Origin: Pareuzebyella sediminis
Lineage (GTDB): Bacteria; Bacteroidota; Bacteroidia; Flavobacteriales; Flavobacteriaceae
Length of the DNA stretch: 64,000 nucleotides
NCBI RefSeq assembly: GCF_008367235.1
Contig: NZ_VTZS01000006.1
Span: 1-64,000 of the forward strand
Reading direction: 5' to 3'
Position numbers and translations under genes: made by a program. Positions 1 to 9,460 of this stretch are shown piece after piece. Each line of letters begins with the position of its first letter. The first letter of the stretch is position 1. The notes beneath the pieces were generated by a model, which was given only the letters and a program-made list of their open reading frames with translations, made no database searches and was not told where the DNA came from.

Positions 1-80
1 TCCTGAAAAGGGCCCAAAAAAACCCTTAAACGCCCAGGGAAAACATCTCATCGATCACTCTCAAACTCCCAAAGCGGGTG

Positions 81-88
81 CAAATATA
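81..88 (-). promoter_or_regulatory. Bacteroidetes -7 box for a gene beyond the left edge
   Basis: Read on the minus strand the bases are TATATTTG, an exact match to TAnnTTTG, followed by a short leader running off the window. No clear -33 TTG was found. Confidence 0.4.
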
Positions 89-448
89 AGAGGGTTTTTT
101 TAATAAAAAATACTAAGACCGATTTTTTTTGGAATTTTTTCCAAGGCTTTTTTTAACCCTTTAAAAATTAACACTTTACAGGTTCGATTAATTTTGAAGG
201 GCCTTAAATTTAATACATTTAATTCGTTTGTGCAAACCGTTTCACCTCGCTTCATTATAATATCCTCTTCAGCATTGCAGCCTCACAGCAAAGTAAAATC
301 GATCACTGAAGAAAACCCTTAAAACGTATACCCAAATCGCATGTTCTTTATCCTCTTTAAGATCATACTTCACCAAACCCAATATAGACACCGTATCTAC
401 CCACACCTTTCCGCACTCGAAATAGAAAATAAACTTACACATTATATA

Positions 449-479
449 TTGTACGCCTTAACGCTGAATGTTATCTTTG
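449..479 (+). promoter_or_regulatory. thrS operon promoter
   Basis: A -33 TTG (449-451), a 20-base spacer and a -7 TATCTTTG (472-479) match the Bacteroidetes primary sigma-factor consensus. The predicted transcript starts near 485, giving a leader of about 20 bases before the thrS ATG at 504. Confidence 0.75.
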
Positions 480-503
480 CATCCTTGATTTTAAAAAAAG
501 GGT

Positions 504-2453
504 ATGATCAAAATCACTTTACCAGACGGAACACAAAAAGAATTTGAGCAAGGCACCACACCTATCGATGTTGCTAAAAGCATCAGTGAAGGCTTGGCCA
601 GAAACGTCATCTCAGCAAAATTCAATGAGACCGTCATAGAAACCGTGACCCCTTTGGAGGAAGATGGAAAATTGGTGCTGTATACATGGAACGACCCGGA
701 AGGAAAGAAAGCATTTTGGCATTCCAGTTCACATATTGTGGCCCAAGCCTTGGAAGAACTCTACCCTGGTATCAAGCTCACTATTGGTCCTGCTATTGAA
801 AACGGATTTTATTACGATGTGGATTTCGGCAGCCACACCATTTCGGAAAAGGACTTTCCCGCTATAGAAAAAAAGGCTTTAGAAATCGCACGCGGTAAGC
901 ACGACTTTAAAATGCATCCCGTTTCAAAGGCAGATGCCCTTGCTTTCTATAAAAAACAAGATAACGAATTCAAGTTAGAGCTCATCGGAAATCTTGAGGA
1001 CGGCTCAATCACATTTTGTGACCACGACACGTTTACCGATCTCTGTCGAGGAGGACATATTCCGAATACGGGAATCGTAAAAGCCATAAAAATCTTAAAC
1101 GTTGCAGGGGCCTACTGGAGAGGCGACGAGAACAAACCCCAATTAACAAGAGTGTACGGTATTTCATTTCCAAAACAGAAAGAGCTTACCGAATACCTTA
1201 CTATGATCGAGGAAGCCAAAAAGCGAGATCACCGTAAACTAGGAAAGGAACTGGAACTATTTACTTTTTCGCAAAAGGTGGGCCAAGGCCTTCCCTTATG
1301 GCTGCCCAAAGGTGCTGCACTTCGCGAACGACTAGAACAATTTTTAAAAAAAGCGCAAAAAAAGGCGGGCTACGAGATGGTGGTCACCCCTCATATCGGT
1401 CAGAAAGAACTCTACGTAACCTCGGGCCACTATGAGAAATATGGTGCCGATAGCTTTCAACCCATTCGCACGCCCAAGGAAGATGAGGAGTTTCTTTTGA
1501 AACCTATGAACTGCCCGCATCATTGCGAAATATACAAAACCCGACCTTTCAGTTATCGCGAGTTGCCCAAACGATACGCCGAATTCGGAACCGTATATCG
1601 TTATGAACAAAGTGGTGAACTTCATGGTCTTACACGTGTTCGGGGTTTTACCCAAGATGATGCCCATATTTTCTGTACCCCTGACCAATTGGACCAAGAA
1701 TTCAAAGATGTCATTGATCTCTCATTATATGTATTAGAATCACTAGGTTTCGAGAACTTCACGGCGCAAGTCTCAGTGAGAGATCCCGAAACACCTGAAA
1801 AATATATCGGGTCGATCGACAATTGGGAAAAAGCGGAAAATGCAATTATTGTTGCCGCCAAAGAAAAAGGCCTGAGCTATACTATCGAAGAAGGAGAAGC
1901 TGCATTCTATGGCCCAAAGTTGGATTTTATGGTTAAGGACGCACTTGGAAGGCAATGGCAATTGGGGACCATACAGGTCGATTACACCCTTCCCGAGCGT
2001 TTCGACCTGACCTATAAAGGCAGCGATAATGAGCTACACCGACCTATAATGATTCACCGCGCACCCTTTGGCAGCATGGAACGCTTTATCGCCCTTTTAC
2101 TGGAACATACAGGAGGAAATTTCCCTATTTGGTTAATTCCTGAGCAAGCCATCGTACTGCCGGTAAGTGAGAAACATGAAAAATATGCAGAAAAAGTTTT
2201 AAAATCCTTGGAAAATAACGAAATTCGCGCCCTCATTGATAACCGGAACGAAACTGTCGGCAAAAAAATACGGGAAGCCGAGATGAACAAAATTCCTTTC
2301 ATGCTCATCGTGGGAGACGATGAAGAAGTAAACGCAAGTATATCGGTACGTAGACATGGAGGAGAAGATTTGGGCTCGATTACCTTGGAAGATTTTGCGG
2401 ACTTGGTATCTAAAGAAATAAGTAGTACCTTAAAGTCGTTCAAAGAAAATTAA
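504..2453 (+). CDS. thrS: Threonyl-tRNA synthetase
   Basis: This cytoplasmic class II enzyme charges tRNA-Thr with threonine. The 649-residue length is normal. An N-terminal TGS domain (about 1-60) is followed by the editing/SAD region, the catalytic core and a C-terminal anticodon-binding domain (about 545-640). The zinc ligands can be read: Cys near 336 in NCPHHCEIY, His near 388 in DDAHIF and His near 518 in [13 protein letters not shown], which also holds a class II motif 3 arginine. The ATG at 504 lies 25 bases after a strong promoter. It heads a thrS-infC-rpmI-rplT operon with no terminator before the end of rplT, the standard bacterial arrangement. Confidence 0.98.
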   Translation: MIKITLPDGTQKEFEQGTTPIDVAKSISEGLARNVISAKFNETVIETVTPLEEDGKLVLYTWNDPEGKKAFWHSSSHIVAQALEELYPGIKLTIGPAIENGFYYDVDFGSHTISEKDFPAIEKKALEIARGKHDFKMHPVSKADALAFYKKQDNEFKLELIGNLEDGSITFCDHDTFTDLCRGGHIPNTGIVKAIKILNVAGAYWRGDENKPQLTRVYGISFPKQKELTEYLTMIEEAKKRDHRKLGKELELFTFSQKVGQGLPLWLPKGAALRERLEQFLKKAQKKAGYEMVVTPHIGQKELYVTSGHYEKYGADSFQPIRTPKEDEEFLLKPMNCPHHCEIYKTRPFSYRELPKRYAEFGTVYRYEQSGELHGLTRVRGFTQDDAHIFCTPDQLDQEFKDVIDLSLYVLESLGFENFTAQVSVRDPETPEKYIGSIDNWEKAENAIIVAAKEKGLSYTIEEGEAAFYGPKLDFMVKDALGRQWQLGTIQVDYTLPERFDLTYKGSDNELHRPIMIHRAPFGSMERFIALLLEHTGGNFPIWLIPEQAIVLPVSEKHEKYAEKVLKSLENNEIRALIDNRNETVGKKIREAEMNKIPFMLIVGDDEEVNASISVRRHGGEDLGSITLEDFADLVSKEISSTLKSFKEN

Positions 2454-2476
2454 AGTTTAACTAAAAAGAATAAGTC

Positions 2477-3031
2477 ATAGCAATACGAAAAAGATTTAGG
2501 CCACAGCCTAGAAGGGAAAACAAAAACCCTCACAAAATCAATGAAAAAATACTCGCGTCCAAGGTACGCTTGGTAGGCGATAATGTGGAAGTAGGTGTCT
2601 ATCCGATTCGGGAGGCACTGGACAAATCGGAGGAAATGGGATTAGATCTCGTGGAAATCTCCCCTAAGGCAGATCCACCGGTTTGCAAAATATTGGATTA
2701 CAAAAAGTTTCTCTACGAGCAAAAAAAGCGTGAAAAGGCCATGAAGGCCAAAGCGTCCAAGGTCATCGTTAAAGAAATTCGATTTGGTCCCAATACGGAC
2801 GACCACGATTATGAATTCAAAAAGAAACACGCCGAAAAGTTCTTGAAAGATGGGGCCAAATTAAAAGCCTATGTTTTCTTTAAAGGACGATCTATAGTGT
2901 ATAAGGACAAGGGTGAGATATTGCTTTTAAAGTTAGCCCAAGAATTGGAAGAATTCGGTAAGGTCGAGCAGCTACCAAGATTGGAAGGAAAGCGAATGAC
3001 CATGTTTATCGCTCCCAAGGCGAAGAAATAG
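2477..3031 (+). CDS. infC: Translation initiation factor IF-3 (non-canonical ATA start)
   Basis: IF-3 binds the 30S subunit, keeps subunits apart and checks the start codon. From 2570 (a TTG) the frame already reads as IF-3, but it is open upstream to a stop at 2471-2473. The added codons encode family-typical N-terminal sequence ([13 protein letters not shown], then [16 protein letters not shown]). No ATG, GTG or suitable TTG lies in that stretch, so the likely start is ATA at 2477, or the ATA at 2483. infC is well known for rare AUU/AUC/AUA starts, which let IF-3 limit its own synthesis. The predicted product is 184 residues with N domain, linker and C domain. It lies 23 bases after thrS, so it is probably co-transcribed. 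Confidence 0.93.
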   Translation: MAIRKRFRPQPRRENKNPHKINEKILASKVRLVGDNVEVGVYPIREALDKSEEMGLDLVEISPKADPPVCKILDYKKFLYEQKKREKAMKAKASKVIVKEIRFGPNTDDHDYEFKKKHAEKFLKDGAKLKAYVFFKGRSIVYKDKGEILLLKLAQELEEFGKVEQLPRLEGKRMTMFIAPKAKK

Positions 3032-3071
3032 AATAACGCTCCCTTTTTAGGGATAAAAATATTGCTAAAAA

Positions 3072-3091
3072 CAAGCCCTTAATGGGGCTTG
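3072..3091 (+). promoter_or_regulatory. Hairpin in the rpmI-rplT leader
   Basis: CAAGCCC and GGGCTTG form a perfect 7-bp stem around a 6-base loop between infC and rpmI. No T-run follows, so it is not a normal terminator. Other bacteria control rpmI-rplT through L20 binding to a structured leader; a similar role here is inferred from position only. Confidence 0.35.
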
Positions 3092-3173
3092 ATTGGCATA
3101 AAGAGCCCGAAGGCCGCACGAGGGTATAACAAAAATAAGTGCAGCAAGTGAGATAATTAAATCATTAGGAAAA

Positions 3174-3371
3174 ATGCCTAAACAAAAAACAAAATCCAGT
3201 GCCAAGAAACGTTTCAAGTTGACCGGCACCGGCAAAATCAAGAGAAAGCACGCTTTTAAAAGCCACATTCTTACAAAGAAGTCTAAAAAGCGGAAGCTTC
3301 GATTAACACATGATACCCTGGTTCATAAAGCGGACGAGAACAGTATCAAAGAACAACTGTGTTTGAAATAG
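3174..3371 (+). CDS. rpmI: Ribosomal protein bL35
   Basis: This 65-residue, very basic protein is part of the large ribosomal subunit. It has the family start [14 protein letters not shown] and the lysine/arginine-rich centre ([14 protein letters not shown]). Length and position between infC and rplT are as expected. The 142-base gap after infC holds a hairpin and could be an autoregulatory leader. It is followed by rplT after 92 bases. Confidence 0.97.
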   Translation: MPKQKTKSSAKKRFKLTGTGKIKRKHAFKSHILTKKSKKRKLRLTHDTLVHKADENSIKEQLCLK

Positions 3372-3463
3372 TTGTTTATCGGTAATTAAGTATTAACCAT
3401 GGAGTCGGGCTCAAAAAAGTGTATGAAGAAATCGTACCGCCTGCTACAAAAATGTAAAGAGTT

Positions 3464-3808
3464 ATGCCAAGATCAGTAAATGCAGTTGCTTCAAGAGCTA
3501 GAAGAAAAAAGGTGATGAAGCAAGCCAAGGGTTACTTCGGAAGACGTAAAAATGTCTGGACGGTAGCCAAAAATGCGGTTGAAAAAGCAATGTTATATGC
3601 TTACCGCGATCGAAGAAACAAAAAAAGAACCTTCCGGGCACTTTGGATTACCCGTATTAATGCGGGAGCCCGTTTGCACGGTATGTCGTACTCACAGTTT
3701 ATGGGGAAGGTCAAAGCCAGTGGCATCGAATTGAACAGAAAAGTTCTTGCCGATTTGGCCATGAACCATCCTGAGGCTTTCAAGGCCATTGTAGACAAGG
3801 TAAAATAA
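3464..3808 (+). CDS. rplT: Ribosomal protein bL20
   Basis: bL20 is an early-assembly protein of the large ribosomal subunit that binds 23S rRNA, and in several bacteria it represses its own operon. The 114-residue product has the characteristic start [16 protein letters not shown] and the helix-rich core with [18 protein letters not shown]. It is the last gene of the thrS operon and is followed by a strong hairpin terminator 20 bases downstream. Confidence 0.98.
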   Translation: MPRSVNAVASRARRKKVMKQAKGYFGRRKNVWTVAKNAVEKAMLYAYRDRRNKKRTFRALWITRINAGARLHGMSYSQFMGKVKASGIELNRKVLADLAMNHPEAFKAIVDKVK

Positions 3809-3828
3809 GTTCAAAACTATCTCACTTT

Positions 3829-3862
3829 AAAAATCCGGCTCCTTAATGAGCCGGATTTTTTT
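3829..3862 (+). terminator. Intrinsic terminator after rplT, probably bidirectional
   Basis: AAATCCGGCTC and GAGCCGGATTT form an 11-bp stem with a 6-base loop and A/T runs on both sides. The plus-strand T-run ends inside the stop codon of the convergent YjbQ-family gene (3861-3863), so one hairpin could end both transcripts. Confidence 0.9.
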
Positions 3863-4283
3863 ATGTTCCAAAAACCGTTATTACCAGTCGTCGTCCAGAA
3901 GCATTGTTACGATGCTCACAAAGATATATGCCTTGCCAAATACCCAGATTAAGTTGGCCATCGGTAATCGGTATTTGAACGGATGCCCCCATTAACGAAG
4001 CTTTAATGTGTGCCGGCATATCATCAGGCCCTTCATAGGTATGTATATAATACGGAGCATCTTCGGGGACCAATTCGTTCAAATGGCTTTCAAAGTCTTC
4101 CCTGACCGTGGGATCGGCATTCTCGTTAATCGTCAAACTGGCAGAGGTATGTTTGATAAAAACCTGAAGTATTCCGGTCTGAATTTCCTTCAATTCGGGC
4201 ACTGAGGCGACAATCTTTCGCGTAATGAGATGAAAACCCCTAGGATAAGGCTTTAATGTCATTTCATGCTGGTACCATTTCAT
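3861..4283 (-). CDS. YjbQ/UPF0047 family protein
   Basis: The 140-residue product belongs to the YjbQ family (secondary thiamine-phosphate synthase enzyme family in databases; the cellular role is still uncertain). Family blocks seen are KHTSASLTINENAD, EGPDDMPAHIKASLMG and LGIWQGIYLCEHR, which carry conserved His, Asn, Asp and Glu residues around a putative metal site. The frame could begin at a GTG three codons earlier (4292), but the ATG at 4281-4283 fits the family length better. It converges on rplT across a shared terminator. Confidence 0.88.
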   Translation of the reverse strand: MKWYQHEMTLKPYPRGFHLITRKIVASVPELKEIQTGILQVFIKHTSASLTINENADPTVREDFESHLNELVPEDAPYYIHTYEGPDDMPAHIKASLMGASVQIPITDGQLNLGIWQGIYLCEHRNNASGRRLVITVFGT

Positions 4284-4348
4284 AGTCTTCACTTTGTGAA
4301 CAAATCGTAAAACTTCATAAAACTAAGCCATATTCCATGGATAACAAA

Positions 4349-4356
4349 TATCTTTG
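4349..4356 (+). promoter_or_regulatory. -7 box upstream of the Cof-type phosphatase
   Basis: TATCTTTG is an exact TAnnTTTG match. It lies inside the longer open frame from 4337, which argues that translation starts at the next ATG (4376). No good -33 TTG is visible. Confidence 0.5.
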
Positions 4357-4375
4357 CCGTTTTCAAAAAGACACC

Positions 4376-5173
4376 ATGGATTTATCCAAAATTAAAATGG
4401 TCGTTACCGATATGGACGGCACACTTCTGAATTCGAAACACGAGGTAAGTGACAAGTTTTTTGCACTCTACGAAAAGCTCAGGGAGCGCAATATTATGTT
4501 CGTGGCCGCTAGTGGTAGGCAATACAATAGTATCATCGACAAGCTAGATTCCATAAAGAACGATATCATAGTCATTGCTGAAAACGGAGGCTTTGTTATG
4601 GAAAAAGGAAAGGAGTTACTGGCCACTCCCTTGGAAAACAAAGCAAAAGACCACGTTTTAAACCTATTGGAATCTGTACCGGATATATTTCCTGTACTCT
4701 GCGGAAAGCACAATGCCTATATACGCAGTAATTCCAAGGAATTCGAGGCCAAATTACGAGAGTACTATACGGAATACGAGCTGTTGGACGATTTAAAGGA
4801 ATATACCGGTGAAATATTGAAAATTGCCATCTATCACTTTGAGAGTTCTGAGAAATATATCTATCCAGAAGTAGCACATCTCGAAGGCCCTCTTAAAGTG
4901 AAGGTTTCCGGTGAAAATTGGGTCGATATTTCAAGTCCGGATGCCAACAAGGGGTATGCCCTTCGGAAGGTTCAGCAACGCTACGGTATCCAACCTGCAG
5001 ACACTATGGTCTTTGGGGATTATAACAACGATCTTGAAATGCTTGCTTTGTCCGATTTTAGTTTTGCGATGGAAAATGCACATCCGAATGTAGTGGAAGC
5101 TGCCAAATACAGCACGTCAAGTAACGATGACTTTGGGGTCGAGCGTATTTTGGAAAGGCTCTTGAACGAATAA
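4376..5173 (+). CDS. Cof-type HAD-superfamily hydrolase
   Basis: This cytoplasmic phosphatase of the Cof/YbiV (HAD IIB) type probably removes phosphate from sugar phosphates or nucleotide-related substrates. The nucleophile motif VVTDMDGTLLN is near the N-terminus, a Ser/Thr motif is in VAASGRQ, and the C-terminal motif IV is FGDYNNDLEML. The 265-residue length from the ATG at 4376 is typical. An in-frame ATG at 4337 would add 13 residues that overlap a promoter-like TATCTTTG, so I prefer the inner start. It stands alone between two minus-strand genes. Confidence 0.9.
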   Translation: MDLSKIKMVVTDMDGTLLNSKHEVSDKFFALYEKLRERNIMFVAASGRQYNSIIDKLDSIKNDIIVIAENGGFVMEKGKELLATPLENKAKDHVLNLLESVPDIFPVLCGKHNAYIRSNSKEFEAKLREYYTEYELLDDLKEYTGEILKIAIYHFESSEKYIYPEVAHLEGPLKVKVSGENWVDISSPDANKGYALRKVQQRYGIQPADTMVFGDYNNDLEMLALSDFSFAMENAHPNVVEAAKYSTSSNDDFGVERILERLLNE

Positions 5174-5312
5174 CCCCCGATTCCGTACACTCTTATTTTT
5201 TGAGTAAACTCCCTACGTAGCCTTTATATGTATATCGTGCCAAGGATTGAAGTGACCCCATAGGAAACCCCTAATAATAGAATACCCTAAATTAAGAAAT
5301 CAGAATTGGTGA

Positions 5313-6578
5313 TTAGGTTTTCTGCTTTTTCTTACGGGCCGCAGGAAAGAGCACGTTGTTTAAAATCAGCCGATATCCAGGAGAATTGGGATGTAGTTCC
5401 AATTCCGTTTTAGGGTCCCCTACCCTGTGCTGATAATCCTCGGGGTCGTGCCCGCCATAAAACGTAAAAAAGCCTTTTCCCTCGATACCATGAATGTAAC
5501 GAGCTTCGCCATTAATTTTATTCTCCCCCAATACCATTACCGTAGGCTTTACTTCATCACGGGCAAAAGCCGTGGTCTGCCCCATAAAGCCTTTGACCAA
5601 GGCCGTATGGTTCTGACAAAGCATGGTGGGCACGGGATCCCACTTGGCCGAGAAATCCATTAACGAAAAATAATCCGACTCCTTCGGTACGTCGTTACGC
5701 TTACTGGTCATATCAATGGATGAAAACTCATATTTTAGGGGACTGCGCTCCAACGTAAAGTTTGTGAAGGCAAAGGTGCGGTTAAAATCGAGTTTGCTCT
5801 GATAGTTGGCCTCGGAAGGGTCGCCATCGAACATAGGTTCACATATATCTACCCCTGCCGCTGATAAGGCAATATCAAAACTATCTGTTGCCGAACACAT
5901 AGCGAACATAAATCCGCCTCCAATCACGTATTCCCTTATTTTTTCCGCCACCGCCGCCTTCTCGAGCGAGACTTTAGTAAACCCCAATTTTGAAGCCAGG
6001 GCCTCCGCTTCCTGTTTCTGGGCAATGTACCATGGAGCCGTTCGATACGCCCCATAAAATTTACCGTACTGCCCCGTAAAATCTTCATGGTGCAAATGCA
6101 ACCAGTCGTATAGCGCCAGCTTATCACCTAAGACTTCTTCGTCATATACGGTACTATAAGGTATTTCCGCATAGGTCAACACCATGGTGACCGCATCGTC
6201 CCAAGGTTGGTTTCCTTTGGGAGAGTATACCGCTATTTTCGGTGCTTTTTCCAAGATAACGGCCTCTTGGTTTTGGGAAGGGCTACTAATGGCTTCAAGA
6301 ATGGATTGTGCCTGGCCATCGGAGAGTATTTCGAAAGAGACCCCTCTAATCTGACATTCCTTGCGTAAAGCATCTCCATCGGGCAATAAAAAAGAACCGC
6401 CCCTATAATTCAACAACCACTGTACTTTTTGTTGCTTATTAAGCACCCAATACGTAATTCCATATGCTTTCAGGTGATTTTGCTGCCCCTCCGCATCCAT
6501 TGGAATGAGAATGGCGGAAGCACTGCATTCAGCTATCGCAAAAAGAAAAAGAATAAAAATTATCGTGTACCTAACCAT
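5313..6578 (-). CDS. Exported Bacteroidetes protein usually labelled asparagine synthetase B
   Basis: The 421-residue protein starts with a signal peptide (IIFILFLFAIAECSASA), so it acts outside the cytoplasm. It matches from memory a Bacteroidetes family that databases call asparagine synthetase B. I do not see what that name requires: no N-terminal Cys nucleophile and no SGGxDS ATP-pyrophosphatase loop. The visible blocks (AVYSPKGNQPWDDAVTMVL, HHEDFTGQYGKFYG, GGHDPEDYQHRVGDP) look more like a glutamine-amidotransferase-like or ThuA-like fold, which is inference. The true function is unknown. A -7 box lies 30 bases upstream. Confidence 0.6.
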   Translation of the reverse strand: MVRYTIIFILFLFAIAECSASAILIPMDAEGQQNHLKAYGITYWVLNKQQKVQWLLNYRGGSFLLPDGDALRKECQIRGVSFEILSDGQAQSILEAISSPSQNQEAVILEKAPKIAVYSPKGNQPWDDAVTMVLTYAEIPYSTVYDEEVLGDKLALYDWLHLHHEDFTGQYGKFYGAYRTAPWYIAQKQEAEALASKLGFTKVSLEKAAVAEKIREYVIGGGFMFAMCSATDSFDIALSAAGVDICEPMFDGDPSEANYQSKLDFNRTFAFTNFTLERSPLKYEFSSIDMTSKRNDVPKESDYFSLMDFSAKWDPVPTMLCQNHTALVKGFMGQTTAFARDEVKPTVMVLGENKINGEARYIHGIEGKGFFTFYGGHDPEDYQHRVGDPKTELELHPNSPGYRLILNNVLFPAARKKKQKT

Positions 6579-6607
6579 TGCATCCGTATATGTACGAGGT
6601 TTACCTT

Positions 6608-6615
6608 CAAATATA
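6608..6615 (-). promoter_or_regulatory. -7 box for the gene at 5313-6578
   Basis: The minus strand reads TATATTTG, an exact TAnnTTTG match, 30 bases before the start codon. A matching -33 element is not evident. Confidence 0.5.
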
Positions 6616-6752
6616 AACGAAAATCACTACCTCTTATTTCAGGTGATGTTAAACCTTTCTAAAGAGATAGGTTTACGTGGAGAAGTCAAGAAAACATTTG
6701 AAGTGTGCCAATAACAGCTTGACACGTACCTAAAAAGCAAGAAAGGCGGTTC

Positions 6753-8303
6753 TCAGAACGGAACATCGCTATCATCGTCATCCCCAGGTTCATTATTCAT
6801 GGTACTACCAAAGGCTTGGTTAGCATCGGGCAGGTTTTTGGTAATGAAAGGGTTGTCTTCGTTATCGTTCATTTTAGACTGGAATTCGAAGGGAGAATCA
6901 AAATCATCTAAATTATCGAACTTACCTAACTGACCGATAAACTTCAAGCGAATGTTATCCAATCCGCCATTTCGGTGCTTGGCCACAATAAACTCCGCTT
7001 GACCTTGGGTAGGCGTACGCTCTTCGTCATCCCACTCGTCGATCTTGTAATATTCGGGCCTGTAAATAAAGGATACTATATCCGCATCTTGTTCAATGGC
7101 ACCCGACTCCCGTAAATCGGAAAGGATGGGCCGCTTACTTCCCCCTCTGGTCTCTACCGCTCGTGATAATTGGGATAAGGCAATTACCGGAACATTCAAT
7201 TCCTTGGCCAATGCCTTGAGATTCCTAGAAATTGTCGATATTTCCTGTTCCCTATTTCCTCCTTTTTGACTCCCCCCCGCCGTCATCAATTGCAGATAAT
7301 CTATAACGATAAGTTTAATACCGTGTTGGGAAGCCAATCGCCTTGCTTTCGCCCTAAGATCAAAAATGGAGAGTGAGGGCGTGTCGTCAATAAACAGAGG
7401 CGCTTTTTCCAAAGCCTTAACCTTGACATTCAACTGTTCCCATTCATGCTTTTCCAATCGGCCTGTTCTAAGCTTTTCCGAAGAAAGGCCGGTTTCCGAA
7501 GATATCAATCGGGTAATCAACTGTACCGAAGACATTTCAAGTGAGAAGAATGCCACCGGAATCTCAGAATTAACCGCAATATTTCGAGCCATCGACAACG
7601 TAAGGGCCGTCTTACCCATACCAGGCCGGGCCGCTACGATGACCAAGTCACTTGGCTGCCAACCCGAGGTGAGTTTATCGAGCTTATCAAAACCTGAAGG
7701 TATACCGCTCAGACCTTCTTTATTCGCTATTTCCTCGATCCTTTTTTTGGCCTGTATGACCAAATTTTGAGCCGTTTCCGCTGAACGTTTTAAATTGCCC
7801 TGTGTAACATCGTATAATTTGGCCTCGGCATTGTCGAGTAGATCGAACACATCGGTGCCGTCGTCATACGCCTCTTCTATGATCTCGTTGGATATCTTTA
7901 TAAGACTTCGTTGAATGTACTTCTGTAAAATTATACGCGCATGAAACTCAATATGGGCCGAGGAGGCTACTTTTTGAGTCAATTTTATCAAATAAAAATC
8001 CCCTCCGATAGATTCTAAACGCCCGTCTTTCTTTAATTGCGAAGAAACGGTTAATAAATCGATCGGTTCGGAAGATTCGAACAATTTGAAAATGGATTCG
8101 TAGATGTACCGATGGGCATCTTTATAAAATACATCAGGATGTAAAATATCTATTACCTCATCGACACCCTTTTTATCAATCATCATCGCCCCTAACACAA
8201 CCTCTTCTAAATCAACCGATTGAGGAGGTATTTTACCTCGCTCCAAGCTTATTAGGGTAGACTTGTCTACTTTGCGGCCAATAATTGGGTTTGTCTTTTC
8301 CAT
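6753..8303 (-). CDS. dnaB: Replicative DNA helicase DnaB
   Basis: DnaB is the hexameric 5'-3' helicase of the replication fork. The N-terminal domain (PPQSVDLEEVVLGAMMID) is followed by a RecA-like ATPase domain with Walker A ARPGMGKTAL and Walker B LIVIDYLQLM, then the RGGSKRPILSDLRESGAIEQDAD block with the arginine-finger region. The C-terminal tail is acidic (EPGDDDDSDVPF). An in-frame ATG six codons upstream (8319-8321) exists, but MEKTNPIIGRKVDKSTL is the familiar flavobacterial N-terminus, so I start at 8303, giving 516 residues. A 9-bp inverted repeat lies 50 bases upstream. Confidence 0.97.
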   Translation of the reverse strand: MEKTNPIIGRKVDKSTLISLERGKIPPQSVDLEEVVLGAMMIDKKGVDEVIDILHPDVFYKDAHRYIYESIFKLFESSEPIDLLTVSSQLKKDGRLESIGGDFYLIKLTQKVASSAHIEFHARIILQKYIQRSLIKISNEIIEEAYDDGTDVFDLLDNAEAKLYDVTQGNLKRSAETAQNLVIQAKKRIEEIANKEGLSGIPSGFDKLDKLTSGWQPSDLVIVAARPGMGKTALTLSMARNIAVNSEIPVAFFSLEMSSVQLITRLISSETGLSSEKLRTGRLEKHEWEQLNVKVKALEKAPLFIDDTPSLSIFDLRAKARRLASQHGIKLIVIDYLQLMTAGGSQKGGNREQEISTISRNLKALAKELNVPVIALSQLSRAVETRGGSKRPILSDLRESGAIEQDADIVSFIYRPEYYKIDEWDDEERTPTQGQAEFIVAKHRNGGLDNIRLKFIGQLGKFDNLDDFDSPFEFQSKMNDNEDNPFITKNLPDANQAFGSTMNNEPGDDDDSDVPF

Positions 8304-8352
8304 CAGTGCGAAAATATGCAATTAACCTCTAGTTAATCTGATATTTAAATTC

Positions 8353-8375
8353 ACAGGTGATCAACAATCACCTGT
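8353..8375. promoter_or_regulatory. Perfect inverted repeat between accA and dnaB
   Basis: ACAGGTGAT and ATCACCTGT form a perfect 9-bp palindrome with a 5-base centre. It lies upstream of dnaB and downstream of accA. Neither strand has a T-run after it, so an operator or weak terminator is possible but unproven. Confidence 0.4.
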
Positions 8376-8461
8376 TTATAAGTTACGATTTTGTGTTGAT
8401 AACTAAAAAAATCCGGGGGGAAGTATGCTCTGGATTTTTGTCAGCTTACTAAAAACAAGTG

Positions 8462-9415
8462 TTAGCCATTAAATACGCCCATTTGAGCGTACTTCTCCAT
8501 ACGTTGTTGAACCAATTCTTTTGGGGATAACTTTTCAAGTTCCTTAAATTGGGTAGAAATTTTGTTTTTAACGATATCAAAAGCCTTTTCTCGGTTCGCA
8601 TGGGCGCCACCAATAGGCTCGCGTACAATTTCATCGATCAGCTTGAGCTTTTTCATATCGGTTGCTGTCAACTTTAGTGCTTCTGCTGCCTGCTCCTTGT
8701 ATTCCCAGCTACGCCATAGTATCGAAGAACAAGATTCTGGCGAGATCACCGAATACCAAGTATTTTCAAGCATGAGTACGCGGTCGCCCACGCCTATGCC
8801 CAATGCACCTCCGGAAGCCCCTTCTCCGATAATAACCACAATAATCGGTACTTTGAGCCGTGTCATTTCTAAGATATTCCGTGCAATGGCCTCACCTTGG
8901 CCCCGCTCTTCAGCTTCTATGCCCGGGTGGGCCCCTGGCGTATCTATGAGACAAACAACGGGCAGTCCGAATTTTTCGGCGGATTTCATAAGACGTAGGG
9001 CTTTTCTATACCCTTCTGGGTTCGCCATACCAAAATTTCGATATTGCCGCGTTTTGGTATTATATCCCTTTTGTTGACCGATGAACATATAACTCTGGTC
9101 ACCGATCTTGCCCAATCCTCCAATCATGGCCTTATCATCCTTGACATTACGATCGCCGTGAAGTTCAAGAAAAGTATCGCCACAAATCGCATTGATATAG
9201 TCTAAGGTATAGGGTCTATTAGGGTGCCTTGACAGTTGCACGCGTTGCCATGCCGAAAGGTTTTTATAAATTTCCTTTCGGGTTTCTGTCAATTTTTTTT
9301 CTATTTGTTTACAGGTCTCGGTAACGTCGACATCGCTCTCCTCACCGATGACCATGCACTTGTCGAGTTGCTCTTCAAGTTCTTTTATTGGGAGTTCAAA
9401 ATCGAGATATTCCAT
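8462..9415 (-). CDS. accA: Acetyl-CoA carboxylase carboxyltransferase subunit alpha
   Basis: AccA, with AccD, moves the carboxyl group from carboxybiotin to acetyl-CoA to make malonyl-CoA for fatty acid synthesis. The 317-residue length is normal. Visible family blocks are [48 protein letters not shown] and the oxyanion-hole glycines in [15 protein letters not shown]. It follows eamA, but a -7 box at 9442-9449 suggests its own promoter. Confidence 0.98.
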   Translation of the reverse strand: MEYLDFELPIKELEEQLDKCMVIGEESDVDVTETCKQIEKKLTETRKEIYKNLSAWQRVQLSRHPNRPYTLDYINAICGDTFLELHGDRNVKDDKAMIGGLGKIGDQSYMFIGQQKGYNTKTRQYRNFGMANPEGYRKALRLMKSAEKFGLPVVCLIDTPGAHPGIEAEERGQGEAIARNILEMTRLKVPIIVVIIGEGASGGALGIGVGDRVLMLENTWYSVISPESCSSILWRSWEYKEQAAEALKLTATDMKKLKLIDEIVREPIGGAHANREKAFDIVKNKISTQFKELEKLSPKELVQQRMEKYAQMGVFNG

Positions 9416-9441
9416 TCGTTCATTGCATTTGGTTCGATGGG

Positions 9442-9449
9442 CAAATATA
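9442..9449 (-). promoter_or_regulatory. -7 box for accA
   Basis: The minus strand reads TATATTTG, an exact consensus match 27 bases before the accA ATG. It lies just past the eamA stop codon. Confidence 0.5.
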
Positions 9450-9460
9450 AAACTTTAAGC

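Larger units (their letters stand above)
1..503. other. AT-rich upstream region without a supported gene
   Basis: I see no convincing gene before thrS. A perfect Bacteroidetes -7 box on the minus strand (TATATTTG, 81-88) points to a transcript leaving the left edge. A short minus-strand reading frame from an ATG at 49-51 stays open to the edge, but it is only 17 codons and not recognisable. A small inverted repeat (TTGGAA/TTCCAA arms, 129-144) lies in a T-rich tract. An open frame from 341 overlaps the thrS promoter and is rejected. Confidence 0.6.

Noticed and set aside
341-547. 68-residue open frame before thrS
   Set aside because: It overlaps the thrS promoter and start in another frame and has no recognisable sequence.
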